A stretch of DNA of 64,000 nt. It comes from Candidatus Cloacimonadota bacterium. GTDB lineage: Bacteria > UBA4055. Positions 10,917-21,504 of this stretch are shown piece after piece. The stretch's first letter is position 1, and each line of letters starts with the position of its first letter. The DNA lies in the NCBI GenBank assembly GCA_002742935.1, contig PDON01000062.1:29048-93047 (forward strand). Reading direction: 5' to 3'. The position numbers and the translations under genes are program-made. Under the pieces are notes generated by a model. That model worked only from the letters and a program-made list of their open reading frames with translations, ran no database searches and was not told the origin of the DNA.

Positions 10917-11465
10917 TCAAACTTTTTCGACCAAATGAACAGCATCAGTTCCACCATCACACTCTTTTAACCTAACCCTTATCTCCTGACTTGGTAGGGT
11001 TTTAACTGTCTTTCCAATGTAATTGGGACAAAGAGGCATCTCCCTTAGACCTCTATCAATCAATGCAGCAAGTTCAATTGCCTTAGGTCTTCCAAGATCC
11101 ATCACAGCATTTATTCCGGCAACTATAGATCTTCCGGTGAATACTACATCATCAATCAAGATAATTTTTTTGTTATCAATAATAAAAGGCATATCACCAA
11201 TACTTATGTTTGGAACCTTTAAATTTGTTCTAAAATCATCTCTGTAAAGAGTTGCGTCTAAAACACCCATTTCAACAGAGATATTTTCAAGCTTTTTAAT
11301 CTCTTCCAATATCCTTATTGCTATATATTCACCTCTGGTTTTCATACCAACCAAAACTAAATCATACTTATTGTCATAATTTTCCACAATTTCAGAAGCA
11401 ATCCTCTTAATAGTTCTTTCAAGAGTTTTACTGTCCATTATTGTATCTATTATCTTACTATCCAT
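10917..11465 (-). CDS. pyrR: Bifunctional pyr operon regulator / uracil phosphoribosyltransferase
   Basis: PRPP-binding motif IILIDDVVFTGRSI; ALIDRGLREMPLCPNYIGKTVKT typical of PyrR. Confidence 0.93.
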   Translation of the reverse strand: MDSKIIDTIMDSKTLERTIKRIASEIVENYDNKYDLVLVGMKTRGEYIAIRILEEIKKLENISVEMGVLDATLYRDDFRTNLKVPNISIGDMPFIIDNKKIILIDDVVFTGRSIVAGINAVMDLGRPKAIELAALIDRGLREMPLCPNYIGKTVKTLPSQEIRVRLKECDGGTDAVHLVEKV

Positions 11466-11558
11466 AATATTTCTCTCTCCAAGATTAAGATTGGTATAAA
11501 TTGAGTTAAATATATAAGTATTTTAAACAAAAACAAATGTTTTTATCATAAAATATTA

Positions 11559-13634
11559 CTATTCATCTTCATCTTCATCATCAGATATCCAATCCATGAT
11601 AGTTGAGTCTGTAGATATTCTTCCTCTAAATTCATCCTCTGAATTATCATCATCAAAACTATCACTATCTGTGAAAGCCTTTAGTTGAGTATCATCCATT
11701 TCTCGTTTTTCAAAAATATCATCTTCAACTTCAGAAGGAAGAGTATCACTATCCTGATAAAGCTCATCGTCAAGCTCCAGTAGTTCACTGTCAGTTATGG
11801 AACCATTTTTATCATTTCTTTTTATAAGTTCCACTGCCTCAATTTCATCCTCCCCTTCTCTATCAATCTCAAGCTTTCTATCTTTATCCATTGAAGATAG
11901 ATTAGATCCATTTTCCAAATAACTATCATCCTTAAAAGAGATCTCTTTTTCAAGCTCGTTGTCAAGCTCCTCAAGCTCTCTAAGTTCATCTTCTGAAATT
12001 AGGTTCTCTTTTATCTCAAAAATCTCAGAAACAACCTCTTCAGCTTCATTATCATCTTTCTCATGATCCTCATTTCCTACCATAGATGATAGCTCATTAG
12101 GTAAATACTCTCTTCTCTTAGGAAGAATATCATTGAGAGCTTCGCTTTTAACTCTTACTTCATCACCTGAAAGTTCACCCTCTTTTTTAATTTTAATAAC
12201 AGATTTTTCTCCACTATCCGGATCCTTTGCCGTAGCGTGAATAATTCCATTAACATCATATTCATAATTAAATATTATTGGTGAATTTAAATTTTTATTT
12301 GGAAACGTTAATGTTGTCTTTCCAATAACAGTACAATATTCAGGATCCGGATCTTCACCTTGTATAACAGTTAGAGTAACAGATGTCTGATCCGGAACTG
12401 TAGTATAAAAAATTTGACTCTTTCTTATAGGTATTTTACTATTCTTAGGAATGATTATCGCGTTTCTCTTTCTGTTGTAATCATCGAGAGTTATTGCTCC
12501 AAAGCTGTGAGATGTAACATCACTTACTTTCATTGCCCCAAGTTTCATCTTAACCATATCATTTACGGTTTCATCTTCATCTTCTTGAACAGATATAATA
12601 GCAGATCTTATGGCTGCTCCAAGAGCAATGGCTTCGTCAGGATTTAAACTGGTAACAGGTTCTTTATTACTCAAAGCTTTTAATCTTTCGGTAATAGCAG
12701 GAATCCTTGTAGATCCTCCAACAAAAAGAATATGATCAATATCTGACCATTCCATCTTAGCATCTTCAAGTACAGTTTCAAGATGAAGTTCAGTTCTTGC
12801 TATAAGATCTCCAATAAGCTCCGAAAATTTATCCCTGGTTATGTTAACTTTTGTTGATTTCCCTTGTGCTGAAAGATATACATTAACAGACTGCTTTGAA
12901 GAGAGGGTTTTCTTTGCTGTTTCCGCTTTCATTCTCAGATCCTGCATAAGAACAGGATCTTCCAAAAGATCAATATCAAATTCCTTAATAAAACAATCAT
13001 TAAGATAGTTCATGAGTCTATCATCAAAATCATTACCACCTAATTTTCTGTCTCCGTCACTTGATATAACATCAAACTTATCTTTATCAATCTTCATAAT
13101 GGTAACATCAAATGTTCCTCCACCCAAATCATATACCATTATTGTTGACTTAGCATCTTTCTCTAAACCAAAAGTGAGAGCAGCAGCAGTAGGCTCATTT
13201 ATAATTTGTCTTACTTTAACACCTGCAATCTCTCCGGCATCTATTGTAGCTTTTCTCTGTTTATCATTAAAATATGCAGGAACAGTTATAACAACATCTG
13301 TTATCTTCTCTTCAAGAAACTCTTCAGCATCATCTATTAACTTTCTGAGAATCATAGCCGAAATATCTTCAGGAGAAAATTCCATATCCTTATGTATGAA
13401 AGCATAGTTAGAATCTCCCATTTGGGATTTTATATGCATTACTGTATTTTCAGGATCCGCTACAGAGGATTGTTTTGCAATGGTTCCTATAATTATACTG
13501 TCATCATCAAACAACACGACAGAAGGAGTAATCCTTTCTCCCTCCTTATTAGGTATAATTTCAGCTTTTCCAAATTCATTAACAACTGCTATTGCAGAGT
13601 TTGTAGTTCCTAAATCAATTCCCACTATTTTCAT
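11559..13634 (-). CDS. Hsp70 family protein (DnaK-like) with acidic C-terminal tail in place of a canonical lid
   Basis: VGIDLGTTNSAIAVV, YDLGGGTFDVTIM, FVGGSTRIPAI; after the SBD-beta region the C-terminal ~200 aa is Asp/Glu/Ser-rich. Confidence 0.93.
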   Translation of the reverse strand: MKIVGIDLGTTNSAIAVVNEFGKAEIIPNKEGERITPSVVLFDDDSIIIGTIAKQSSVADPENTVMHIKSQMGDSNYAFIHKDMEFSPEDISAMILRKLIDDAEEFLEEKITDVVITVPAYFNDKQRKATIDAGEIAGVKVRQIINEPTAAALTFGLEKDAKSTIMVYDLGGGTFDVTIMKIDKDKFDVISSDGDRKLGGNDFDDRLMNYLNDCFIKEFDIDLLEDPVLMQDLRMKAETAKKTLSSKQSVNVYLSAQGKSTKVNITRDKFSELIGDLIARTELHLETVLEDAKMEWSDIDHILFVGGSTRIPAITERLKALSNKEPVTSLNPDEAIALGAAIRSAIISVQEDEDETVNDMVKMKLGAMKVSDVTSHSFGAITLDDYNRKRNAIIIPKNSKIPIRKSQIFYTTVPDQTSVTLTVIQGEDPDPEYCTVIGKTTLTFPNKNLNSPIIFNYEYDVNGIIHATAKDPDSGEKSVIKIKKEGELSGDEVRVKSEALNDILPKRREYLPNELSSMVGNEDHEKDDNEAEEVVSEIFEIKENLISEDELRELEELDNELEKEISFKDDSYLENGSNLSSMDKDRKLEIDREGEDEIEAVELIKRNDKNGSITDSELLELDDELYQDSDTLPSEVEDDIFEKREMDDTQLKAFTDSDSFDDDNSEDEFRGRISTDSTIMDWISDDEDEDE

Positions 13635-13662
13635 CTATATTCCTAAATTATGTTTAAATTAT

Positions 13663-14211
13663 TTAGTTTATTAACTTTCTTCTGGCTTTTGAAATTGTTG
13701 CTAACATCTTTTCAGCCTCATACCTTTTCTTCAAATCAGAAGTATTGACCTTTGTTCTCCACTTTTTAAACTCTTTATTTATCTTATCCTTTATCTCCTC
13801 ATTTGAAGAGTTTTCATCTAATTCAAAAAATTTTAACAAATCCGATTTCTTTTCAACTGGTTTTGAGAAATTAGGATCAGATGCTGTGTTTTTCTTACTA
13901 TCTGATGGCTCAGAATCAATTGAAAATCTATTTTGTGTTATTTTATTAATACTTTTTTTATCAAGAGAACCGTTCAAGATCTGGCTTTTTCGAAGTCTTT
14001 TTTTCTTTTCAATAACAATTCTCTTCATAACTATTTTTAAGTTGTGTATAGCATCTCTATTTTCAGGATAAATTTCAACAGCTTTTTCAAAGTATTTTTT
14101 GCTATTTATAAAATCCTTTTTTTCATAATACACAACACCTGCGTTAAAATACTTTTCGCTAGTCTCTTTTCTTTTGATAGCTTCAGACTTTTTTCTTGAA
14201 AAAAAATTCAT
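13663..14211 (-). CDS. TPR protein with C-terminal degenerate J-like domain
   Basis: YFNAGVVYYEKKDFINSKKYFEKAVEIYPENRDAIHNL (TPR); C-term LLKFFELDENSSNEEIKDKINKEFKKWRTKVNTSDLKKRYEAEKMLATISKARRKL resembles J-domain layout without HPD. Confidence 0.6.
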   Translation of the reverse strand: MNFFSRKKSEAIKRKETSEKYFNAGVVYYEKKDFINSKKYFEKAVEIYPENRDAIHNLKIVMKRIVIEKKKRLRKSQILNGSLDKKSINKITQNRFSIDSEPSDSKKNTASDPNFSKPVEKKSDLLKFFELDENSSNEEIKDKINKEFKKWRTKVNTSDLKKRYEAEKMLATISKARRKLIN

Positions 14212-14257
14212 AATAACTTTGTTCTGTAATTTAATTAATATTTAAACCTAAAATGTT

Positions 14258-15166
14258 TTATGATTTAGAATCTTCATCTGATTCCGTATCACTATTACCA
14301 CTCAATATCTCCTGTAACTCGTAAAAACTTTCACTATTACCACTATTGTTTTTACTCTTTTTATACCTGTAAATAACCACAGATTCAGGTCTCACAACCT
14401 TGTCATCATGAGTAAAACCCTCATGAACCACCTGCTCTATGCAAAGATCTAAATCCTTATCTTCCGTAGAAATTCTCTTTAATGCATTACTTTTTCTTGG
14501 ATCAAATTTATCCCCTATATCACTTTTTTCCATAGGAGAGATCCCATTTCTACTTAAAATTTCCAGTAATTCATCTTTGAACATCCCCAGAGTATCACTT
14601 CCAGAACTGTTTTCATTTTTTATTGTACTTATATTTTCACATATTCTATCGTAGAAAAGTAGAAGATCAGTTATAAAAGGTTTTATCAAAGATTTTAAAA
14701 AATTGTTTTTATACATATCCAATTGTTCATACAACTTTTCAAAAGCTTTATCTCTTGTTTTATTGTCTACATCAAGATCTCTGAGAGATTGTATTACCCT
14801 GTCATTATTGTCTTCAAGGTCATTTTTGAGCAATAGAAAAGAGTTGGAGAGATCATTTTTACTACTATTTTCATTCATTATTGCAATATCTTCTGAAAGG
14901 GAGTTCAATCTTTTTTTCACATCTTTAATATCTCCAATAAGAGAAGATACCTTAGACTCAACTTTTGATATATCTACATTTTTAGTGTCAGATTTTTTAG
15001 ATCCCCAGTTGTTGTCGGCTGATGATATGAGAGCGTTGTCTAAATCACTTAGTTCAGAATAATATCCATTTTTATCAATATCGCTCAAAATTTCATCAAA
15101 AAATGTCTCGGAATTTGACTTCTTAAGATCTTCTGTTTTTTCATTACTCATTACAATAAATTCCAA
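14258..15166 (-). CDS. GrpE-like nucleotide exchange factor with long N-terminal extension
   Basis: Coiled coil followed by helical segment and EQVVHEGFTHDDKVVRPESVVIYRYKK, matching the GrpE C-terminal beta-domain pattern (Q.GY..gdrvlRPa.V.V). Confidence 0.7.
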   Translation of the reverse strand: MEFIVMSNEKTEDLKKSNSETFFDEILSDIDKNGYYSELSDLDNALISSADNNWGSKKSDTKNVDISKVESKVSSLIGDIKDVKKRLNSLSEDIAIMNENSSKNDLSNSFLLLKNDLEDNNDRVIQSLRDLDVDNKTRDKAFEKLYEQLDMYKNNFLKSLIKPFITDLLLFYDRICENISTIKNENSSGSDTLGMFKDELLEILSRNGISPMEKSDIGDKFDPRKSNALKRISTEDKDLDLCIEQVVHEGFTHDDKVVRPESVVIYRYKKSKNNSGNSESFYELQEILSGNSDTESDEDSKS

Positions 15167-15462
15167 ATAATTTATTTTTTAAAGTATCATCTAAAACCTT
15201 TTAAATAGAAAATAAAGATTTAAACTGCTACATAACTTTTATCTCAATCCAGAAGCAGATATAAACCTAATTCAAAGTAGCAAGATATTTTCCATTTTGC
15301 AACTTTTAATAGTTCAAAAACGCCTCAAATTTTAAATAAAGAAAAAACTTACAAAGTAACTTTTCTATATAATAATTTTACTATTTCTAGTACTAAATTA
15401 TAACTTAGTCCATTTTTTTATAGTATAACTGTTTTTACTAATTTAGTCAAGTATATAAACTT

Positions 15463-16665
15463 TTAAAATCTACTTTTAAGCAATTCAATATCTTTTCCTG
15501 AAGGAGCTTGAAAAACTTTTAAGCCAAATTGTGTTATTGTTGCCAAGAGATGATCAAAAATATCCGATTGGATATCCTCATAGTTAGCCCACCTATTATC
15601 ATTTGCAAAGCTGTAAATTTCCAAAGGTAAACCTTCTGAAGTTGGTTGAAGATGTCTGACTAAAAGAGTTTTACTCTTATCAATTGTAGAGAGACTTTTG
15701 AGGTAGTTTACAACGTAGATTCTAAAGACACCTATATTAGTCAGCTTAACATTGCTATTTTCCAATACTTTATTCTCTAAATAATCTTTTATTAAATCTA
15801 TCTTTTTTAAATTTTCAACTTCATTTGATTTTAAGAAATTAACGGAATTTATGTCTATATTGATAGATCTCTTTATTCGTCTTGCTCCGGACTCACTCAT
15901 ACCTCTCCAGTTTTTAAAAGAGTTATCTATAATTTTTGAAGTTGGAATTGTAACAATAGTTTTATCAAAATTTTGTACTGTTACAGTGTATAGAGATATA
16001 TCTATTACATCTCCATCTGCACCAAAGTTTGACATTGTTATCCAGTCTCCAATCTTTACAATATCAGTAAATGTTATCTGAATAGATGCAACAAAAGAGA
16101 GGATTGTATCTTTAAAAATCAACATGATTACAGCTGTCATTGCTCCAATTCCTCCCAATAGTGCGAGAGGTGATTTACCTAAAATAACGGTTGCAACCAA
16201 TATAACACAAACAACTATTGCCAATATTTTTATAATTTGTATAAAGCTTTTTATGGACTTAACCTTTGAAAGCTCCACAGTTTCATAAATCTCATTTATA
16301 GCATTCAAAAATGAGCTAAGTGCTATATTTAATACAATTATCATGTATGATATAGTAAGTTTTTCTATTGTTGTTTCCAATATAGGAAGTAAAAAAGCAA
16401 AGTTAAAGATTATAGCAGCCGGGACAATTTTAGCTATGTTATAAAAAACCTTATGTTTAAAAACAATATCGTCCCAACTGTTTTTTGACTTTTTAATAAA
16501 GCTCATTAGAGCTCTCATAAAAACTCTTTTTACTATGAAGTTTCCTAACCAAGCAAGAAAAGATATAAGTATAATTTTTAAAAGAAAAGATCCATAGGGA
16601 AAATTGTTTTCCAATACTCTAAAATAGTTTTCAATCTCATTATTTAACATTTTAAGATTCTCCAA
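15463..16665 (-). CDS. MscS-family mechanosensitive ion channel (YbdG-like)
   Basis: Multiple TM helices, then VIMLIFKDTILSFVASIQITFTDIVKIGDWITM...GDVIDISLYTVTVQNFDKTIVTIPTSKII. Confidence 0.9.
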   Translation of the reverse strand: MENLKMLNNEIENYFRVLENNFPYGSFLLKIILISFLAWLGNFIVKRVFMRALMSFIKKSKNSWDDIVFKHKVFYNIAKIVPAAIIFNFAFLLPILETTIEKLTISYMIIVLNIALSSFLNAINEIYETVELSKVKSIKSFIQIIKILAIVVCVILVATVILGKSPLALLGGIGAMTAVIMLIFKDTILSFVASIQITFTDIVKIGDWITMSNFGADGDVIDISLYTVTVQNFDKTIVTIPTSKIIDNSFKNWRGMSESGARRIKRSINIDINSVNFLKSNEVENLKKIDLIKDYLENKVLENSNVKLTNIGVFRIYVVNYLKSLSTIDKSKTLLVRHLQPTSEGLPLEIYSFANDNRWANYEDIQSDIFDHLLATITQFGLKVFQAPSGKDIELLKSRF

Positions 16666-16752
16666 ACCCTAATAAACAGTTAAGAAAATAAAATATCTCA
16701 AAAATTGGTTGTCTACGCAACAAATTATTATGGCATAAATAATGTTATTTAT

Positions 16753-18162
16753 TTATATCCAGTTCCCTCCAAGAGATCTATTCAACTTGATATATGATTG
16801 TATTATACCCTTTTCAGCCGTATATAGAGAGATCTCTTTTTCCAGATAATCCTGTTCAATCTCTAATAGCTTTGAATAGGTAATAATACCCTCTTTATAC
16901 TGATTTTTAGCTCTCTTCATATTTTTCTCTGCTAAATCATAATTCTCTTTCAAAATCTTATAATTATTACTTGCGGATTCAAGATCAATTATAGAGTTCT
17001 TTATATCATTAAATCCTACTATTATGCTCTTTCTATAATTAAGTACTGCTTGATAGTAGTTAGCTTCTATCCTATTCAGGTTCGCTAATTTGCTTCCTCC
17101 TGCAAAAAGAATTTGACTAAAGTTTCCCCCCATTGATGTAGTTAGGTTATCATAATTAAAGAGATCCTCTATCCTTTCTACACTGCTTAAAAGATCAAAA
17201 CTTAGTTTTATAGATGGAAAAAGATCTGCTTTAGCAGCACCTATCTCATATCTTATACTCTCCATTTTATGGTAAGCAGAAACAATATCACTTCTATTTT
17301 TTAGAATATCTGAAGAGAGATCAATGGTTTTAATATTAAGATCACTAAGGGGAAAACTAAAATTATCACTAGATCTAAAAAATGATAGATTATACTCTCC
17401 AAGTAGAATAGCTATTCCATTTTTAAGTTTCTCTAAACCACTCTCTAAATTTAAGATCTTAACCTTTAAAAGGTTTCTATTGTTAATCACAAGATCATAG
17501 ACACTTTTTGTAATAACACCTTTACTATATCTGATTTTGCTGTATCTCTCCACCCTCTCCAATAAGGTTAAAGATCTTCTGCTGTCAACTATCTCTCTAT
17601 TTAGATATTGATAATCATAATAGAGGGTAATGGCTGAACTTATTATGGAGAGATAAACCGTTTTAAGATCCGATTTTGAGGATAGTAAAACCTCATAAGC
17701 TCCTTTTTTCTGAGATCTTATCTTACCCCAAATATCCAGTTCATAGCTAAGCCCTGTTCTAAAGCTATAGCTCTCCGTTGTTTTCCTCTCTTTCCCAATG
17801 ACGGGTCCCAATTGAGTAAGCTTCATTGTAGGCACAGGACCTCTGGACTTACTACCCGAAAACCCTGCGGCAATACTGGGATACTGACCACCTTTTTTAA
17901 TATCGAATAGAGCTTCAACACTATTTAATCTCTTAATAGCTATTTTAAGATCCAAGTTTCTTGTTATAACAGAATCGATAAAACTGTTTAGATTAGGATC
18001 TTTAAACTTTCTCCACCATTGTTTCCCGCCAATGGCTTTTTTCTCTACTTTATAATCCCTATCAAAAAACTTTTGGGGAATATCTTCACCAATGTTTATC
18101 CTGTTTGGAGCCATGGTACAAGAAGTGATAAGAGTTATTAATAGAATCAAAAATCTAAACAT
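16753..18162 (-). CDS. Outer-membrane efflux lipoprotein, TolC/NodT family
   Basis: ORF track 16753..18201; start trimmed to MFRFLILLITLITSCTMAP (lipobox). RTGLSYELDIWGKIRSQKKGA and repeated alpha-helical hairpins are typical. Confidence 0.9.
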   Translation of the reverse strand: MFRFLILLITLITSCTMAPNRINIGEDIPQKFFDRDYKVEKKAIGGKQWWRKFKDPNLNSFIDSVITRNLDLKIAIKRLNSVEALFDIKKGGQYPSIAAGFSGSKSRGPVPTMKLTQLGPVIGKERKTTESYSFRTGLSYELDIWGKIRSQKKGAYEVLLSSKSDLKTVYLSIISSAITLYYDYQYLNREIVDSRRSLTLLERVERYSKIRYSKGVITKSVYDLVINNRNLLKVKILNLESGLEKLKNGIAILLGEYNLSFFRSSDNFSFPLSDLNIKTIDLSSDILKNRSDIVSAYHKMESIRYEIGAAKADLFPSIKLSFDLLSSVERIEDLFNYDNLTTSMGGNFSQILFAGGSKLANLNRIEANYYQAVLNYRKSIIVGFNDIKNSIIDLESASNNYKILKENYDLAEKNMKRAKNQYKEGIITYSKLLEIEQDYLEKEISLYTAEKGIIQSYIKLNRSLGGNWI

Positions 18163-21100
18163 TCTTAACCTCCTCTCTTTTAAATAGATTATGAATATCA
18201 TCTAAGATTAAAATCCCTGCCGGTACAAATATTAGAGTTATGGCAGTAGCGAAGATTATTCCAAATCCTAAACTTATTGCCATAGGAACTATAAATCTAG
18301 CTTGAAGACTCGTTTCCAATATCATTGGGAAAAGTCCTAAAAATGTTGTGATTGAGGTTAAGAGTATTGGTCTAAATCTAATAAACCCCGTCTCCATTGC
18401 AGCTTTATGGACAGATACTCCGGAATCTATCTTTTTATTCATAAAATCAACAAATACGAGGGAATCGTTTACAACGACACCGGCTAAGGCAACAATACCT
18501 AACAGACTGATGATAGAGAAGTTGTAACCCATTAAAAGGTGTCCGAATATAGCACCCAAAACACCAAAAGGTATAGCACTCATAATTATAATGGGCTTAC
18601 TATAGGATTTAAATGGAATAGCTAAAAGCATGTAGACCACAAAAAGACCTATAACGGCACCTTTTGCAAGTGTTTTCATAGATTTCATCTGCTGTTTTTG
18701 AGCTCCACCGGTAAAATATTCAAAACCTCTATACTCCTCTTTAAGATCTTCCAAATACTCCTTTAACTCCTCATTTATCTTATTACTACTGGCAACAGCT
18801 TTATCCACAGATGCTGTTACCCCTATAACTCTCTTTTTATCAAATCTTGTTATTCTGGAGTAACCCCTTTTATATTTTAGATCAGCAACTTCACCAATGG
18901 ATATTTTTCTTCCATCCCTAGTCTTAATATCCATATTCTCAAGATCGGATAAAGAACTCCTTCCATCCTTACCGTATTGAACTAAAACTTTGACCTCGTT
19001 TTTCCCTCTTTGGATTTTTTGTACCTCTCTTCCAAAAAAACCTTCCCTTATCTGTTTTGCCAGTTCAAACTCTGAAATGCCAAGAGATCTTCCAACCTTT
19101 TTAAGCTTAATACTAAGCTCAAATTTACCCTCTTTAAAGCTGTCTTCAATATCTCCGGTTCCATCAAATGTAGAGATCTTCTCCTTAAACTTCTCAACAA
19201 TCTCCTTAACGGTATCATAATTTTGATGAGCTAACTTATACTCAATATCATTACCCGGACTCATAAGAGAGCTTTCAAACTTTATAGATTTAATTCCGGC
19301 AACTTCACCTACCCCACTTCTCCAACTCTCCATTAGATCGTAGGCAGAAAAACCCCTCTCTTCAGGTGGATAAAGCTCAATATTAATCTCCCCTATAGTT
19401 GGATCGGTGATAGTTATTCCATTATCCTCTCGTCTCATCTTTTTAAAAGGCTCATCACCAATAACAGTACTAATATTTTTTATAACCCTATTGTTGAGAG
19501 ATCTTTCCTTAAAATCTTCGGCTACTTCAAAAGCCTTCTTCTCTATATATTTAACAATAGATTCAGTAGTCTTAAACGGAGTTCCAACAGGCATCTTTAG
19601 ATTAACGACAATATTATCCCCTTCAATATCCGGGAAGTAGGAAAACTTCAAAAAATCTCCACGAATAAGACCTAATGAAAAGAGTAATAGCGAAATACTA
19701 ATGGCTATTGTGAGGTATCTATTATTCAAACTTTTTTTGAGGAAGGGTAGATATAGATCACTTATAAAAGCTTGAAGTTTCTTGTCAAAAAAGCTACTTA
19801 TTTTACCAAAAAAGGTTATGAATCTACCCCTGTTTTGGTGGTTGATACCCGAAAGGTGTGAAGGTAGTATAAGGAGTGATTCAATAAGAGAGAAAACCAA
19901 AACAGAGATAACAACTATGGGAATAACTTTAAATACTCTTCCCATTGTTCCATCGACAAAAGCTAGAGGTAGGAATGTAGCAACAGTAGTAAGGGTGGCA
20001 AAAATAACAGGTGTTGAAACCCGCTGAGTTCCCAATATCGATCCTTTTTTTGAACCCTCTTTTTTAGATATCAGAAAAATGCTTTCACCCACAACAATGG
20101 CATCATCAACAACAATACCCAATACTACAATAAAGGCAAAAAGGGAGATCATATTTATAGATTCTCCAAATTGTGAGACCACGATAAAGCTACCAAAGAA
20201 TGAGATAAGAATACCAATGCTAACCCAAAATGCAACTCTAATATCCAGAAAAAGAGTTAAAGAGATTAAAACTAAAATAAATCCTAAAATACCATTTTTT
20301 ACTAAAAGGTTTATCCTATCTTTTAAAAGTTTTGAGTTATCTTGCCAATAATCGACTGATATTCCATATGGATGATTTCCTTTATTATCCTCTATATATT
20401 TTTTTACTGTTTCAGCAATATCTGTAGCTCTTTGTTTTCCAACTTGATAAACGGTTATCATCTGAGAGTTTTTATTGTTAAAAAAGGATATTAGATCCGA
20501 ATCATCAAAACCATCTACAATATCCGCTATATCTTTTAAAAAGATAGTTCTTCCAAATATGTCTGATCTTATAATTATACTCTCAAAATCCCTCTTCAAT
20601 CTGGCTTTGGAACCTGACCTTAACAATATCTCTCCATCTTTTGTATCTATAGATCCACTCGGAAGATCTAAACTTGAACTCTGAATTGCTCCAGATATCA
20701 TATCAAATGTTAATCCATATTCATTCAGCTTCTCCTCGCTTACTTCAATCCTTAATTGATACCCTTTTGCACCACTAATTTCTACTTGAGTAATATTATC
20801 AAACTCTAAAAGATCATCTCTAACCTTCTCCGTATATGAGGTTAAACTCTTCTCATCAGTATCACCAAAAATAGCAACTTGAATAACTAAAGATCTCTTA
20901 ACATTTATCTTAATTATAGGATCCTCAGCATCCTCTGGAAAAGATCTAATCCTGTCAATCTCCGATTTAATATCATCCTTAACCTTAGATACATTATAAC
21001 CTGTTTCAACCACAGCAGTAACATTTCCAACCCCTTCAGAAGCTAAGGAGTTTATCTCCTCTATACCCTCAACAGAGGATATAGCTTCCTCAATCTTTAA

Positions 21101-21295
21101 AACTATTGAGTTTTCAATATCATCCGGTGTAGCTCCTCTATAAACCGTATTTATAGATATCATATTTAAGGGAAGTTCGGGAAATATCTCCTGTTTAAGA
21201 GAGAAAAGCGATATTCCTCCAACAAAAATGATGAGTAACATCCCCAGGTTAGCAGCAACATGATTGGTTGCCATCCAAGATATAATTCTATTCAT
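18155..21295 (-). CDS. RND efflux permease (AcrB/MdtBC-type)
   Basis: 1046 aa; VYRGATPDDIENSIVLKIEEAISSVEGI, GIVVDDAIVVGES, GVVVNDSLVFVD. Confidence 0.95.
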   Translation of the reverse strand: MNRIISWMATNHVAANLGMLLIIFVGGISLFSLKQEIFPELPLNMISINTVYRGATPDDIENSIVLKIEEAISSVEGIEEINSLASEGVGNVTAVVETGYNVSKVKDDIKSEIDRIRSFPEDAEDPIIKINVKRSLVIQVAIFGDTDEKSLTSYTEKVRDDLLEFDNITQVEISGAKGYQLRIEVSEEKLNEYGLTFDMISGAIQSSSLDLPSGSIDTKDGEILLRSGSKARLKRDFESIIIRSDIFGRTIFLKDIADIVDGFDDSDLISFFNNKNSQMITVYQVGKQRATDIAETVKKYIEDNKGNHPYGISVDYWQDNSKLLKDRINLLVKNGILGFILVLISLTLFLDIRVAFWVSIGILISFFGSFIVVSQFGESINMISLFAFIVVLGIVVDDAIVVGESIFLISKKEGSKKGSILGTQRVSTPVIFATLTTVATFLPLAFVDGTMGRVFKVIPIVVISVLVFSLIESLLILPSHLSGINHQNRGRFITFFGKISSFFDKKLQAFISDLYLPFLKKSLNNRYLTIAISISLLLFSLGLIRGDFLKFSYFPDIEGDNIVVNLKMPVGTPFKTTESIVKYIEKKAFEVAEDFKERSLNNRVIKNISTVIGDEPFKKMRREDNGITITDPTIGEINIELYPPEERGFSAYDLMESWRSGVGEVAGIKSIKFESSLMSPGNDIEYKLAHQNYDTVKEIVEKFKEKISTFDGTGDIEDSFKEGKFELSIKLKKVGRSLGISEFELAKQIREGFFGREVQKIQRGKNEVKVLVQYGKDGRSSLSDLENMDIKTRDGRKISIGEVADLKYKRGYSRITRFDKKRVIGVTASVDKAVASSNKINEELKEYLEDLKEEYRGFEYFTGGAQKQQMKSMKTLAKGAVIGLFVVYMLLAIPFKSYSKPIIIMSAIPFGVLGAIFGHLLMGYNFSIISLLGIVALAGVVVNDSLVFVDFMNKKIDSGVSVHKAAMETGFIRFRPILLTSITTFLGLFPMILETSLQARFIVPMAISLGFGIIFATAITLIFVPAGILILDDIHNLFKREEVKNV

Positions 21296-21504
21296 AATAA
21301 AAACCTTTAATGATAAGATTTAGGTTAAAGATATAAAACCTTTCTATCTATATAATCTAAAACCATCCTTTAGGTTTGACACTACTTTAGATGATTTTTT
21401 GATAATAAATTTGATACCTGACAGGGTTTGTTTTAAAAGATCATAAAGAAGATCCTAGAATGTGAGTAATAGAGAGTTTATTTTATCCAAAAATTGTAAC
21501 TTTA

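Noticed and set aside
12414-13674. + strand ORFs (77, 131, 73, 64 aa)
   Set aside because: Antisense to the strongly supported Hsp70 gene; no family features
14439-15062. + strand ORFs of 71 and 119 aa
   Set aside because: Antisense to the GrpE-like coding region; composition typical of shadow ORFs
18990-20684. + strand ORFs within the RND permease
   Set aside because: Antisense shadows of a clear RND gene
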